A stretch of 64,000 bases of DNA from Sporosalibacterium faouarense (GTDB taxonomy: Bacteria; Bacillota; Clostridia; Tissierellales; VENL01). Where the stretch lies: contig NZ_JAETGO010000083.1 in the NCBI RefSeq assembly GCF_016765695.1, positions 1 to 64,000 on the forward strand, given 5' to 3'. The position numbers were made by a program, and so were the translations under genes. The notes beneath the pieces are model-generated. The model was given only the letters and a program-made list of their open reading frames with translations, ran no database searches and was not told where the DNA came from. Of the stretch, positions 49,676-60,379 are shown piece by piece; the stretch's first letter is position 1; every line of letters begins with the position of its first letter.

Positions 49676-49703
49676 AAAGACAAGGGGTTCGCCCCTTGTC
49701 TCT
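49676..49703 (-). terminator. Terminator after the phospholipase C-like gene
   Basis: AGACAAGGGG / CCCCTTGTCT stem with a four-base loop and TTTTAAT on the minus strand. Confidence 0.88.
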
Positions 49704-49734
49704 TAAAGCTACTTATCATACTATATATCCATTA

Positions 49735-52449
49735 TTATTCTGTAACAACAATGTTTTGGAATATAGTAGGAATTCTAAGAACCCTGAATCCAACTTTTCC
49801 TTCACTATATTTTGAGTCAGAGACTGCAATCACTTTACTGTTATTTAAATAGACATAAATCTTATTCTCATTTGCAGTAACCTTAAGGTCATAGACAGTT
49901 CTTGGTTTGATATCAGTATAATATGTTTCTAGCCTAGTCCAATTACCAGAATCATGATATCCAATCATAACTTCTCCAGTTTTACCATTCATTGTTGGTC
50001 TTATGCCTACGAAATATCCATCATAATTATCTCGTCCAGATTCTGCATCGGATACTCTAAAGACAATTCCAGCATCATTAGGTCCATCATCTACTGCATC
50101 ATATATTGTAATTTTAGTTTCAATGGTTCCATTTACAAAACTAGAGTCATTGAAAGTAGCAAAGGCATCATCAGATCCACTAGGAGTCACGTATATTGAA
50201 CCATTATAGGCTAAGTTTCTACTAAAGCTGCCATCTATAATGTTCATATTTGGCATAAATCCAAAATCATAGTCCAAATTCTTTGTTGATGCTATAACTT
50301 CGCTGTTATGTTTCTCATAATCTTCATTTACTATAACTCCATCTTGCTCAGTATTATTTGGGTTAGTTCCATCACCTGTACTTATATTATCTTCATCTAA
50401 ATATGAGTAAGGGTCATAATTTGGATTATCATATTTTTCAACATCTTTAAATATCTTATAGAATATATCTTCCCTTAATTGTAAATCGCTCCACAGTAGA
50501 AAGTCTTTATGCTTCCACTGCATGCTCATATCTAGACTTCCTAACCAATCAATAATATCCGAACTCAAAGCCGTTCTATAGGTTTCATCGTTAAAATTAA
50601 CATCGAAATTTTTTGTTACTGACCCCTTAATGTAGTAATCTATTTTAGTTCTTCCTAAGGTTTTATATTTCGTGTTTCCAATGTAGGCATCTACATGGAA
50701 ATATTCTGGTTTCCAGTCGGGTCCAGGTAATCCTGTTCCTTTTTTCTTTATATAAAATTTGTCAATATTGCTTAGCTTATGACTTCCCCTTAAAGAAATA
50801 TCATATACATCATAGTCTCCTGCCTCAAAGTCGTTATATCCAGATTTGTCAAAAAGCTGTTCTACAGAAGTACCATCTTTAAATCTAACTCCAAAGTAAA
50901 TATCATCATCTGTTCCGTTTTGATCGGCATAAGGATATTTTATTCCAAATAAGCCTTCATATTTACTTGTTCCACTCTTAGTCTTAATAGCAACTTTTAA
51001 GTTATCTATCTCTACATTAGCTGTAGAGTAATTGTATCCTGTATTTAAAACGTTTTTAGATCTATTGATTAGTTCCTTGTATCCCTCTGGTCCTATTAAT
51101 ATTAATTTAGTCATTGTTATTGTATTATAGAATGGTGCAAATTCTTGATCAATTGCTTTTACTCCATCTCCGAAGTTGCCCATATCTTCCTCAATTCTAG
51201 AAATAATTTCTTCTCCCAATACTATTTCAGGTGTACTAAATGCCTCTTTTAACTTATTTACTTGTTCTTCTGACAACCCTACGACATCATAAATCATAAA
51301 ATTCATAATCATATCATTTACGTAGTCATTGAATTCATCATACAATTCTTTTAACTGTTCTATTTTTAACTCCTCTTCAAAAAATTTAGCAATATTGCCT
51401 GGAAGGTTTAAAGCATCTATTATTACATCTGGTACTGGAGTTATATATTTCCCATAATTGTTAACCCATTCTCTTAATTCATTCACTGCTACCTCTAAAT
51501 CACTTTCATCTCCATTATCTATAAGGGCTCTTGCTATTTTTTCACTTGTATTAATCCACTCATTTATAGCTCTATCAATATCATTTAACCAAGCATCTAA
51601 GTAATTACATATTGCTGTGTTTTCAGCATAGTCTAAGATGTTTTGCGAATTACTATATTGTCTATAATAGTCAGCCTTCTCTTTCACAAATGATCGTAAT
51701 TTAACTAAGTATTTATAATGTTCAGGGGCATTAATGCCATTATACATATTTGATAGTCCATTATCCTTTGATCCATTATAAACAAATGAATTTAAAATAA
51801 AATCATTAGGAGCATCAATATCAATATAAGATCCCCTACTGTAGCGTTCCGGTATTTTCTTATCAATTACTCCCTCAGATGATATATGTTTTAGAATTAT
51901 ACTTAACGCATCTTCTGCCTTTTCTGGATCAGCTAAATCAGTCATATCTGGATATACTCCATTAGCTATTTGATTTATATAAGTATGACCAAATAAATCT
52001 CCAGAGTAATGTGTCATATAACCTAAAACAAAAGAAATCATCTCATATCTTTCATCTGAATTTTTCGGTAATACCATTATCTTTTCAACCATTTGCTTTA
52101 GCCACTTGCCAGATGTGATATCATCACTTGTAGTCTTAGTTCCCCTATCATCTATTGGATGAATATATCCCTGCCCAACATAAATATCTGGAAAAGCATC
52201 CGGTCCTAACGATCCTGCTCTATATGCTTTGGGATACTTCATTAGAGCAGAATAAAACTCTGGTGCTACCTTAAACTTTCCAAACGGTTTAATCGTAACA
52301 TATCCATTATTTGTCATAACCTCTTCAAGTATTAGATTAGCACTATAATTGTGAGTCTTAACCTTCCAAGCACTTGCTTGATTCATTGGTACAGCCGTCA
52401 TTAAAAGTGCTAGACACATCAAGACAGCTATAATCTTCTTCACATTCAT
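49735..52449 (-). CDS. Secreted zinc-dependent phospholipase C-like protein with C-terminal lectin-type domain
   Basis: 904 residues. Signal peptide MNVKKIIAVLMCLALLMTAVPMNQASA; cleavage before Trp28 would leave Trp as the first residue, as in zinc PLC where the N-terminal amine and Trp bind zinc. H33 (KTHNY), the Asp of SLGPDAFPDI, and the HYSGDLFGH block (GYMTHYSGDLFGHTYIN) supply further ligands of the S1-P1/PLC fold. Residues 250-620 are helical then beta-rich, without a family I know. The final 190 residues (DGSFSRNLAYNGSIYVTPSGSDDAFATF...) look like a LamG/concanavalin-type sandwich. Likely cleaves phospholipids outside the cell. Genes of the sensor kinase pair lie upstream. Confidence 0.83.
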   Translation of the reverse strand: MNVKKIIAVLMCLALLMTAVPMNQASAWKVKTHNYSANLILEEVMTNNGYVTIKPFGKFKVAPEFYSALMKYPKAYRAGSLGPDAFPDIYVGQGYIHPIDDRGTKTTSDDITSGKWLKQMVEKIMVLPKNSDERYEMISFVLGYMTHYSGDLFGHTYINQIANGVYPDMTDLADPEKAEDALSIILKHISSEGVIDKKIPERYSRGSYIDIDAPNDFILNSFVYNGSKDNGLSNMYNGINAPEHYKYLVKLRSFVKEKADYYRQYSNSQNILDYAENTAICNYLDAWLNDIDRAINEWINTSEKIARALIDNGDESDLEVAVNELREWVNNYGKYITPVPDVIIDALNLPGNIAKFFEEELKIEQLKELYDEFNDYVNDMIMNFMIYDVVGLSEEQVNKLKEAFSTPEIVLGEEIISRIEEDMGNFGDGVKAIDQEFAPFYNTITMTKLILIGPEGYKELINRSKNVLNTGYNYSTANVEIDNLKVAIKTKSGTSKYEGLFGIKYPYADQNGTDDDIYFGVRFKDGTSVEQLFDKSGYNDFEAGDYDVYDISLRGSHKLSNIDKFYIKKKGTGLPGPDWKPEYFHVDAYIGNTKYKTLGRTKIDYYIKGSVTKNFDVNFNDETYRTALSSDIIDWLGSLDMSMQWKHKDFLLWSDLQLREDIFYKIFKDVEKYDNPNYDPYSYLDEDNISTGDGTNPNNTEQDGVIVNEDYEKHNSEVIASTKNLDYDFGFMPNMNIIDGSFSRNLAYNGSIYVTPSGSDDAFATFNDSSFVNGTIETKITIYDAVDDGPNDAGIVFRVSDAESGRDNYDGYFVGIRPTMNGKTGEVMIGYHDSGNWTRLETYYTDIKPRTVYDLKVTANENKIYVYLNNSKVIAVSDSKYSEGKVGFRVLRIPTIFQNIVVTE

Positions 52450-52606
52450 TGATTTTCCCCCTTAGAGTATTTGATTCTATTGACATAAACACATTGCACT
52501 ATAACATGTAATGGATTATCTTATTTTATTCAACATATTTTAATTTTATAGTAATTTCATCCATTTTTCTGCAAATTTTTCTTTGCATTCTCTATAAATA
52601 TATTTC

Positions 52607-52646
52607 ATAAAAAATGCCAATTAATCCTATAACGATCAATTGGCAT
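52607..52646 (-). terminator. Terminator after the sensor kinase gene
   Basis: ATGCCAATT / AATTGGCAT arms, 15-base loop, then TTTTTTAT on the minus strand. Confidence 0.85.
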
Positions 52647-52661
52647 TACATTATCTATATT

Positions 52662-54269
52662 CTATTTTTTATTTATTGTAGGTAAAATAATCTTTAAAAT
52701 TGTATATTCACCTTTCTTTGATTTTACAGTTATTCTACCATTATGCATCCTTACTATTTCTTTAGTAATTGACAAGCCTAATCCTTTACCTAAAGCTTTT
52801 GATTGATTATCTCCTTGATAAAATCGCTCAAAAACATGCTCTAATGATTCTTTATCGATTCCTTTACCAGTATCCTTCACAATAATAGTAACTTTATTAC
52901 TTTCAACTTTATATTCTAATATGGTACTATCAAATTCATCAGTGAATTTAAGTGCATTTGATAGTAAATTTGATATAGCACGATACATACTATTTCTATC
53001 CATACTTACTCTTGCATCTCTATGGTTACAATCTTCTATATATTCTAACCTTTTATTCTGTTTAGAAAAAATATCTTTATGTTGATTATAAACATCTTTA
53101 AGGAATTTAGATATATTTATTGAAATAAACTTCTTTTCTATTAGTATATCTTTAAGGTGAGCCACGGCATACAAATCCTCTATAATAGAATCTAATGAAT
53201 CGATGCTATTATCTAACACTTTTAGACAACTCTTCTGCTCCTTTTCATCCAGAATACCTTTTTTTAATAAAGCTGTATTAACTTTTAAAACCGATAGAGG
53301 TGTTTTTAAATCATGGGATAGATTTTCTATTAATGTTTGTCTATTTTTCTTCATTTGTCTCTTATAATTATTATGAATAATGGTTTTCCTTAAAAAAACA
53401 ATAATAATTACAATTATTATCATTATCAAACTAATAAATGATATAAAATAATTATTCTCTTGTTTATGTTCGACCATCATTGCATTCTTAAACACTTCAT
53501 TCTTAGGAATATTTTTTATAACCTTATCCAATATATCTCTTAATAATTCATTATCTTTACTAACTCCTATACAATGACTGGCTTCAAATTTCAATTCACC
53601 TACTATTCTTAAATTATGAAAATCTTTCATGTGACTGTAGTAATTATAGACCACACTTTCTAAAAATATATATTGGCCTTTCATATTATTAATTACTTCA
53701 AGTGATTCTAGAGTATCAGTAGTATTTAAAAGCGTATAATCTGTCAGCGTTGACCGCACATAATCATTCTGCCAATATTTCTTAGGAAATACAAAAGTAG
53801 CACCTTCCATATCATCTATATCCAATATTAACTTATTATCATTGTTTCCAATCACAATTATATTTGCTTTAAGATAGGGCTGTGTAAAACTTATGTATTC
53901 CCGCCTTTCTTCAGTATTAGTAACAGCAGATAATAAATCAATTTTACCAGATTTTAAAGCATTTAAGCAGTCTGCCCAAGTATATTTTTTAAATCCCTCA
54001 ACTGGAATAAAGTTAACATTTAAAATTTCACTTGCCTTCTTTAAATATTCAACTCCGAATCCTCTAGGATTACCTTCCGAATCAATATATTCTATGGGAG
54101 CATAATTTGATTCAATAGCATAGTAAAAGGTGTCTTTGCTTTCTAAAAAATCTATTTCTTCATCTGTTAACTTAAGTGAGTCTTTTAATGCAGTATCCTT
54201 GGCGAAAGATACCGATGTCATAAATAAATTTAAAATAATTAAAATAATTATTACTCCCTGCTTATGCAT
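52662..54269 (-). CDS. Sensor histidine kinase with extracellular solute-binding domain (BvgS-like)
   Basis: 535 residues. Signal peptide, then an SBP_bac_3 domain (about 35-255: YYAIESNYAPIEYIDSEGNPRGFGVEYLKKASEIL, LKSGKIDLLSAVTNTEERREYISFTQPYL), one membrane helix (FISLIMIIIVIIIVFL), HisKA with phospho-accepting His near residue 320 (ENLSHDLKTPLSVLK), and a HATPase domain (N box SNLLSNALKF, G boxes DTGKGID and GKGLGLS). The extracellular part resembles amino-acid binding proteins, so it probably senses an amino acid or a related small molecule outside. Response regulator gene is 40 bases upstream on the same strand. Confidence 0.92.
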   Translation of the reverse strand: MHKQGVIIILIILNLFMTSVSFAKDTALKDSLKLTDEEIDFLESKDTFYYAIESNYAPIEYIDSEGNPRGFGVEYLKKASEILNVNFIPVEGFKKYTWADCLNALKSGKIDLLSAVTNTEERREYISFTQPYLKANIIVIGNNDNKLILDIDDMEGATFVFPKKYWQNDYVRSTLTDYTLLNTTDTLESLEVINNMKGQYIFLESVVYNYYSHMKDFHNLRIVGELKFEASHCIGVSKDNELLRDILDKVIKNIPKNEVFKNAMMVEHKQENNYFISFISLIMIIIVIIIVFLRKTIIHNNYKRQMKKNRQTLIENLSHDLKTPLSVLKVNTALLKKGILDEKEQKSCLKVLDNSIDSLDSIIEDLYAVAHLKDILIEKKFISINISKFLKDVYNQHKDIFSKQNKRLEYIEDCNHRDARVSMDRNSMYRAISNLLSNALKFTDEFDSTILEYKVESNKVTIIVKDTGKGIDKESLEHVFERFYQGDNQSKALGKGLGLSITKEIVRMHNGRITVKSKKGEYTILKIILPTINKK

Positions 54270-54309
54270 CTTTTTATAATCTCCTTATTTAGCTTATCTA
54301 AATTTTATT

Positions 54310-54999
54310 TTAATTTTTTGCTACCCTATAACCCTTATTATATTTCGAAATTATGACAATTTGATTTAGATTGATCTTTTTCATTTTCTTTCTAATGTTT
54401 GAAATATGTACAGATATAGTTCTGCTTTCTACATCACAAACGTTCACTCCATAAAGCAATACTAATATTTCTTGTTTAGTGCAATAATCCTTTTGTTCAG
54501 CTAAATAGTATAAAATTCTAAATTCTATTGGTGTAAGATTAGCATATTTACCATCATAAATTAAGTCCCTTTTATGCATATCAAATTCTAAGTTATTTAT
54601 TTTTGCTTTATCTAATAAAAATCTTTTATCCTGTGGTTTTACTCTTTTTATCAGTGCATTAATTCTCGACAATAAAATTTCAATATCGAATGGTTTTGTT
54701 ATGTAATCATCTGATCCGCAGTCAAAAGCCTCTAATATATTAGTCTTGTCTGATAACGCAGTAAGAAAGATAATGCCTACATTAGATTCTTTTTTGAATT
54801 TCTCACACAATCTATTGCCTCTTATATCTGGAAGTAAGGTATCTAGCAACACTATATCTGGTTTAAAACATTCAAATGATTTTATTGCAGCTTGTCCATT
54901 ATAGGACTGATGTACATCAAATCCATTATGCTTTAAAAAAATTGTTACACCGTCCGATAGGTTCTTCTCATCTTCTACTATTAAAATTTTTACACTCAA
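54310..54999 (-). CDS. OmpR/PhoB family response regulator
   Basis: 229 residues. Receiver domain with acidic pair E9-D10-E11 (VEDEKN), phospho-acceptor D53 (IVLLDTLLP), T81-region (FLTALSDKTN) and KPFD Lys; C-terminal winged helix (NLTPIEFRILYYLAEQ...VESRTISVHISNIRKKMKK). TTG start with GGAGTGA. Forms a pair with the BvgS-like kinase gene that follows. Target genes not visible; the downstream secreted phospholipase C-like gene is a candidate. Confidence 0.93.
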   Translation of the reverse strand: MSVKILIVEDEKNLSDGVTIFLKHNGFDVHQSYNGQAAIKSFECFKPDIVLLDTLLPDIRGNRLCEKFKKESNVGIIFLTALSDKTNILEAFDCGSDDYITKPFDIEILLSRINALIKRVKPQDKRFLLDKAKINNLEFDMHKRDLIYDGKYANLTPIEFRILYYLAEQKDYCTKQEILVLLYGVNVCDVESRTISVHISNIRKKMKKINLNQIVIISKYNKGYRVAKN

Positions 55000-55166
55000 C
55001 TAAATCACTCCACAGTTTTTATTTCAATTTTAAAAGATATAATGACACAAAAAGCTTTCTTTAAACTTTTAATAAAATAATCAAAATAATACTAATATAA
55101 GAAAATTATTCCACTATTAATTATATATTAACGCTATATTAATAACAATAATATACATTTGCAACT

Positions 55167-55196
55167 AAAAAAAGAAGCCCTAATTAAAGGACTCCT
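55167..55196 (-). terminator. Terminator after the thiolase gene
   Basis: GGAGTCCT / AGGGCTTC stem using two G-U pairs, then TTTTTTTT on the minus strand. Ends the sigma-54 operon. Confidence 0.75.
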
Positions 55197-55243
55197 TATT
55201 TATATATAACCTTATTAAGAGGGTGATTAACCAAAAGAATTAA

Positions 55244-56434
55244 CTACTTAATTCTTTTAAGTATTGAAGCAATATTAGTTGCACCACTTCCACCTATATT
55301 TAATGTTAAACCTGTGGCAGCACCTTCCACTTGTAAGCCTATTGATTCTCCTAGCAATTGCTGAGCAATAAGAACATGCATAGATACTCCAGTTGCTCCA
55401 ACTGGGTGACCTTTAGCCTTTAGACCACCTGACGGGTTAATAGGTAGTCTACCGCCAACTTTAACATCTCCATTTACAATTGCATCTCTACCATGTCCAG
55501 GCTTAGCCAATCCTAATGCTTCATATATCAATAGTTCAGTAATCGTAAAGCAATCATGTACTTCGGCTACATCTATATCATCTATACTTAAATTCAAATT
55601 ATCTAGTGCTTTTTCAACGGCTTTTTTAGCTGCCGTTAATTCATAATTAGATCTTTTTCCTTCAACAATTGAAAGATAATCGGAAGTATGCTCTAATGTT
55701 TGTATTTCAACAACTTTATCCTTTTTAGCCTTTGCATTCTCAGTTGTTGTTAATACTAAAGCCGCTGCTCCATCAGATACTAATGAACAATCAGAAAGCT
55801 TCAATGGCTGAGCAATCATTGGGTTCTTATCTGATACCACCTTAGCAAAATCATGTTCATACTCTACATGCATTTGTGCTAAAGGATTGGACATAGCATT
55901 CTTATGAGCCTTACATGTTATATGAGCTAGAGTATCAGCCAATTCTTCTTCAGAATATCCGTATTTGTCTATATAGCCCTTTGCATATTCTGCATATAAT
56001 CCTGGGAAGGAATATCCCTTTTCTCCCTCTTCTGGATAATATGAAGCCATACCTAGAACCTCTGTTACTCCAGCTGTTTTTAATGAAGTCATCTTTTCAA
56101 CACCAATTACAAGAACATTTTTCATTTTACCAGATTCTATTGCAAATAATGCCTGCTCAACGGCTGTTGAACCAGAAGCACAAGCATTCTCAACCCTTGT
56201 ACACGGTTTAAATCTAAGTGCCTCATCTATTTCTACAGCATATGGTGCAAGATGTTCTTGATTATTAAATCCACCACCACTATAATTAGCTACAAAAATT
56301 CCATCTATTTCTTCAGGATTAATTCCTGAATTTTTAATTGCTCCCTTACCAGCCTCTACTAACAAACTATATATAGTTTCTTCTTTTAGTCTTCCAACTT
56401 GGGAGTGATAAGTTCCTAATACAGAAATACCCAT
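55244..56434 (-). CDS. Thiolase (acetyl-CoA acetyltransferase, SCP-x-like)
   Basis: 396 residues. Catalytic Cys85 (VENACASGSTA) and the His of GGLKAKGHPVGATG are present; the second Cys of degradative thiolases near the C-terminus is replaced in GLTLNIGGSGATNI, placing it in the SCP2/SCP-x-like thiolase group. Expected reaction: thiolytic cleavage of a 3-ketoacyl-CoA to acetyl-CoA and a shorter acyl-CoA. Last gene of an operon with CoA-transferase, GntP permease and SDR, consistent with use of 3-hydroxy or 3-keto acids. AAAGGAGA before the ATG. Confidence 0.88.
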   Translation of the reverse strand: MGISVLGTYHSQVGRLKEETIYSLLVEAGKGAIKNSGINPEEIDGIFVANYSGGGFNNQEHLAPYAVEIDEALRFKPCTRVENACASGSTAVEQALFAIESGKMKNVLVIGVEKMTSLKTAGVTEVLGMASYYPEEGEKGYSFPGLYAEYAKGYIDKYGYSEEELADTLAHITCKAHKNAMSNPLAQMHVEYEHDFAKVVSDKNPMIAQPLKLSDCSLVSDGAAALVLTTTENAKAKKDKVVEIQTLEHTSDYLSIVEGKRSNYELTAAKKAVEKALDNLNLSIDDIDVAEVHDCFTITELLIYEALGLAKPGHGRDAIVNGDVKVGGRLPINPSGGLKAKGHPVGATGVSMHVLIAQQLLGESIGLQVEGAATGLTLNIGGSGATNIASILKRIK

Positions 56435-56456
56435 GAGTAAGTCTCCTTTCTATTTT

Positions 56457-57197
56457 CTATAGTATTACTCCACCTGTGATTTCAAGTACTGACCCTGTTA
56501 TAAATCTAGCTTCATCAGATGCTAAATATAGATAAGCATTAGCAATATCTTCTGGTTCTCCAAGTAATCCTAATGGTGATTTCTTCTTCATCATATCTAA
56601 AACCTTATCAGGCATTTTTTTAACCATAGGTGTAAGAATGAATCCAGGAGCCACAGCATTAACGCGGATACCTTTCTTTCCTAGTTCCTTTGCCCATGTT
56701 TTTGTCATACCAATAACGCCCCATTTTGTAGCAGCATAATTTGTCTGACCATAATTACCATAAAGTCCTACTACGGAAGATGCATTCAATATAACTCCAC
56801 TACCTTGATCAGCCATAACCTTTGCAGCTGCTTGACCACAATTGTATACACCCTTTAAGTTAACATCTATAACCTTATCCCATTGATCTTCTGACATTTT
56901 TAATAGAGTTGAATCGGCTGTGATACCAGCATTATTCACTAGAATATCTAGCTTGCCAAATTCCTCAATAGTTTTTTCAATCATTTCATCTACTTTGCTT
57001 TTATTAGTCACATCTACAACCATGCCTAGAGCTTCTCCGCCCTCAGCCTTGATTTCCTCTACAACTTGTTTAATATGATCTTCATTAACATCGGCAACAA
57101 CAACCTTTGCTCCTTCTTCTGCATATCTTTTAGCAGTAAATTCTCCAATTCCTCTACCTGAACCTGTTACTATAGCAACTTTATCTTTTAATCTCAT
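56457..57197 (-). CDS. Short-chain dehydrogenase/reductase (FabG/PhaB-like)
   Basis: 246 residues. NAD(P) motif TGSGRGIG (11-18), NNAG (88-91) and the catalytic triad S140, Y154, K158 (NASSVVGLYGNYGQTNYAATKWG). Closest in type to 3-oxoacyl-ACP/acetoacetyl-CoA reductases. In this operon the likely direction is oxidation of 3-hydroxyacyl-CoA to 3-ketoacyl-CoA before thiolysis. The D38 after beta-2 (VVADVNED) suggests NAD use. TAGGAGG before the ATG. Confidence 0.9.
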   Translation of the reverse strand: MRLKDKVAIVTGSGRGIGEFTAKRYAEEGAKVVVADVNEDHIKQVVEEIKAEGGEALGMVVDVTNKSKVDEMIEKTIEEFGKLDILVNNAGITADSTLLKMSEDQWDKVIDVNLKGVYNCGQAAAKVMADQGSGVILNASSVVGLYGNYGQTNYAATKWGVIGMTKTWAKELGKKGIRVNAVAPGFILTPMVKKMPDKVLDMMKKKSPLGLLGEPEDIANAYLYLASDEARFITGSVLEITGGVIL

Positions 57198-57339
57198 TCT
57201 AATTCCTCCTAATATGAATTTATTTAAAGAAATTGCACATTACAATTTCATGTATAAACACTTCTAAATACTTCTGTTTTATTTCTTATGGATAACTGAG
57301 AGATTTTCTCCGCTATCCTTTTTATTTACCTAATAGACC

Positions 57340-58695
57340 TTAGTAAAGACCAGTAACTAGATAGAATAGGGATATAACGAACGCGGCTACTAATGGCAAT
57401 GCCATGGTATTAACTGCTATATCCTTATAACTGTCTCTATGTGAAAGCTGTGTAACTGCTAATAGTGTTATAATAGCTCCAGAATGTGGTAAAGTATCAA
57501 GTCCTCCAGCAGCAATAATCATAATCCTGTGTAATGCCTCTGGAGCAATTCCCATGGCCAAGAATTCTTTAGATAATACCTCTAGAGCTATAGCTGTACC
57601 TCCTGATGAAGAACCAACTATACCAGCTAGTAATGTTGTAGAAATACCTACTTTAAATACAGATGGAATTCCCATTGAAACTATACCCATTTTAACTGTT
57701 GTAAAGGCTGCTAATGACTTTATTACTCCACCATAACCAACCTCTGATGCAGTATTGAATATAGGTAGTAATGCTCCAACTGCTCCATCAAATACTGTTT
57801 TGTTTGTATTTGGTATAAACTTTCTCATAGTAATTAATATAAATACAACTGCTATTGAAAGACCTATGATTACAGGCCAAGTACCGTTAACTACTCCGCC
57901 TACAGCTTCATATTTAGCAGTAACTGAAGATAATTTAAAATACCAATTAGTTAATATAAAGTTTACAACAAATACAATTATAATTGGTGTAATAGCTAAC
58001 CAAATATTAGGTATATTATCATCTATATCGTGTAGATTTTCATTTGGATGATCTCCATATCCTTCACCGGCAGTCACTAATCTGTTAGCTCTCCAGTTAA
58101 GGTAATATAAACCTCCACCTAACATAATAGCAGTCGCTAAGATACCTAAAATAGGTGCTGCATAAATATCTGTTCCAAAATAAAGTGTTGGCATAGTGTT
58201 TATATACTGTGGTGACCCTGGAAGTGCAGTCATAGTAAATGTGAATGCTCCCAGTGCTATTGCTGCAGGCAATAATCTCTTTGGTACATTTGCCTTTTTC
58301 AATAATGTAGCTCCAATTGGATACATTGCGAAAACAACTACGAATAATGATACTCCACCATAAGTTAATAAAGCTGTTGCTATAACTACAGCTGGGATAG
58401 CTCTCTTAGTTCCAAATTTTCTAGATACTAAATCTGCTATAGATGATGCTGCTCCTGTAACTCCCATAAGCTTACCAAATATTGCTCCAGCCAAGAACAC
58501 AGGGAAATACTTAGCAATATACCCTGCCGCTGCTGGCATAAATCCTTCTGATAATGCGTGAAGTGCTGGTACTTCTCCAGAAATTAATACTGCAGCCATT
58601 GCTAATAATGGCGCCAATACAAGTACTGAAATTCCCTTATAAGCAAAATACATTAATGCTGCCAAGGTTAAAATAATAGCTATAACTCCTAACAT
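57340..58695 (-). CDS. GntP family permease
   Basis: 451 residues, 12 or more membrane helices. Conserved blocks PAAAGYIAKYFPVFLAGAIFGKLMG, ALPGSPQYINTMPTLYFGTD and GVGSSSGGTAIALEVL-like GIVGSSSGGTAIALEVLSKEF mark the GntP/citrate-lactate type (CitMHS superfamily). Members carry gluconate or short hydroxy acids; next to a CoA-transferase and hydroxyacyl-CoA enzymes, 3-hydroxybutyrate or a similar acid is the best guess. AAGGAGG before the ATG. Confidence 0.88.
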   Translation of the reverse strand: MLGVIAIILTLAALMYFAYKGISVLVLAPLLAMAAVLISGEVPALHALSEGFMPAAAGYIAKYFPVFLAGAIFGKLMGVTGAASSIADLVSRKFGTKRAIPAVVIATALLTYGGVSLFVVVFAMYPIGATLLKKANVPKRLLPAAIALGAFTFTMTALPGSPQYINTMPTLYFGTDIYAAPILGILATAIMLGGGLYYLNWRANRLVTAGEGYGDHPNENLHDIDDNIPNIWLAITPIIIVFVVNFILTNWYFKLSSVTAKYEAVGGVVNGTWPVIIGLSIAVVFILITMRKFIPNTNKTVFDGAVGALLPIFNTASEVGYGGVIKSLAAFTTVKMGIVSMGIPSVFKVGISTTLLAGIVGSSSGGTAIALEVLSKEFLAMGIAPEALHRIMIIAAGGLDTLPHSGAIITLLAVTQLSHRDSYKDIAVNTMALPLVAAFVISLFYLVTGLY

Positions 58696-58776
58696 CCCAA
58701 TTCCTCCTTAAAATTTTTATAAGTGCAAGACCTAATGATAATATAGATAATTACTCTATTTTTAGCCCCCTTTCAA

Positions 58777-60330
58777 TTAATCTATAGTGATGTTCATAGC
58801 TTCATCTAAAAAGATTCGAGAATCCATTTGCTTTAAGTCATCATTAATAATAGGTACAAACTCCATTAAATCAAGAATATCCTTTTGCAAATCAATTCCA
58901 GGTGCAATCTCTGTTAAAACAAGACCCTCTTTAGATAGTTCAAAGACTGCTCTTTCAGTGATATATAAGACTTTTTGTCCCTTCTCAGCTGCATATTCTC
59001 CACTGAAAGTAATCTGTTCAACCTTATCTATGAACTTTTTGATTTTACCTTCCTTCTTTATATTTAAATTGCCATCAGCTATCTCTATCTGTAAGCCTCC
59101 TGCTGTAAATGTTCCACAATATATTACTGCCTTAGCGTTTTGAGTAATATTTATAAATCCACCACATCCAGCTATTTTAGGACCAAATTTACTAACATTT
59201 ATATTTCCAATCTTGTCACACTGAGCCAATCCTAAAAATGCAACATCCAGTCCACCACCATCATAATAGTCAAATTGATACCCTTGATCTATAATAGCCT
59301 CTGGATTGGTTGCAGCACCAAAGCTTAATCCTCCTGCCGGTACTCCTCCTATAGGACCTGATTCTATAGTTAAATTCATATTATCTCCAATACCTTCCTC
59401 ACTGGCAACCATGGCAATTCCTTCTGGCATACCTATACCTAAATTTGTTATAGCATTTGGAATCAATTCCATTGCCCCTCTTCTAGCTATTATCTTTCTA
59501 GCATCTAACGGAAGTCTTCCTAATGAACCAACTGGCACCTTTAGTGTTCCTGAATATGATGGATTGTATTGCTCTCCAAATGTCTGCATATGATTTTCAG
59601 GCTTAGACTCTACTATGGCATCTACATAAATTCCAGGTATCTTAACTAATCTTGGGTCTAGAGTTCCCTTCTTTACCACCTTTTCAACCTGCAATATTAC
59701 TATTCCACCAGAATTTTTAACTGCTTGTGCCATAGATGTAACTTCAAGGGTCACTGCTTCCTTTTCCATAGTTGCATTTCCTATTTCATCAGCATAGGTT
59801 GCTCTAATAAATGCAACATTAATAGGAAACCCTTTATAAAACAGATACTCTTTATCATTTAACTCTATTAGCTCAACTATATCTTCTTTAGTTAAATCAT
59901 TTAATTTACCACCTTCGATTCTTGGGTCAACAAATGTCTTTAGACCAACGTGGGTAATAGTTCCTGGTTTACCTGCTGCAATATCTCTGAATAAGTGAGT
60001 TATTACACCTTGAGGCAGGTTATAGGCTTCAATCTTATTTTCTAATGCCAATTTACCGAGCTTAGGAGCCAATCCCCAGTGACCACCGATTACTTTTGAT
60101 ACTAATCCTTCATGTCCAAGATGATTAAGTCCCCTTTCCTTTCCATCACCTTGACCTGCTGCATATACTAATCCTATATTTTTAGGTTTTCCTTCTGCGA
60201 GAAAACGTTTTTCCAATGCAGATGTTAATTCTTCTGGATGACAGTTACCTACAAATCCACCAGTGGCAACCATGTCACCATCGTTAATCAATGCTACAGC
60301 TTCAACCGCTGACATAACCTTGGATTTCAC
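58777..60330 (-). CDS. 3-oxoacid/acyl CoA-transferase, fused alpha-beta
   Basis: About 517 residues in one chain, as in SCOT-like or YdiF-type enzymes. The frame could extend to 60396, but the sigma-54 promoter occupies that part; GTG 60330 has AAAGGGAGGAATTGAT in front and yields [21 protein letters not shown], the family start. N-domain [12 protein letters not shown] and [12 protein letters not shown]-domain [16 protein letters not shown] and [14 protein letters not shown], which holds the catalytic Glu. It would activate an imported 3-keto or 3-hydroxy acid with CoA from acetyl-CoA or another donor. First gene of the operon. Confidence 0.9.
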   Translation of the reverse strand: MKSKVMSAVEAVALINDGDMVATGGFVGNCHPEELTSALEKRFLAEGKPKNIGLVYAAGQGDGKERGLNHLGHEGLVSKVIGGHWGLAPKLGKLALENKIEAYNLPQGVITHLFRDIAAGKPGTITHVGLKTFVDPRIEGGKLNDLTKEDIVELIELNDKEYLFYKGFPINVAFIRATYADEIGNATMEKEAVTLEVTSMAQAVKNSGGIVILQVEKVVKKGTLDPRLVKIPGIYVDAIVESKPENHMQTFGEQYNPSYSGTLKVPVGSLGRLPLDARKIIARRGAMELIPNAITNLGIGMPEGIAMVASEEGIGDNMNLTIESGPIGGVPAGGLSFGAATNPEAIIDQGYQFDYYDGGGLDVAFLGLAQCDKIGNINVSKFGPKIAGCGGFINITQNAKAVIYCGTFTAGGLQIEIADGNLNIKKEGKIKKFIDKVEQITFSGEYAAEKGQKVLYITERAVFELSKEGLVLTEIAPGIDLQKDILDLMEFVPIINDDLKQMDSRIFLDEAMNITID

Positions 60331-60379
60331 ATCAATTCCTCCCTTTATATAATTGTTTTGTCGTACATAATATATAGGT

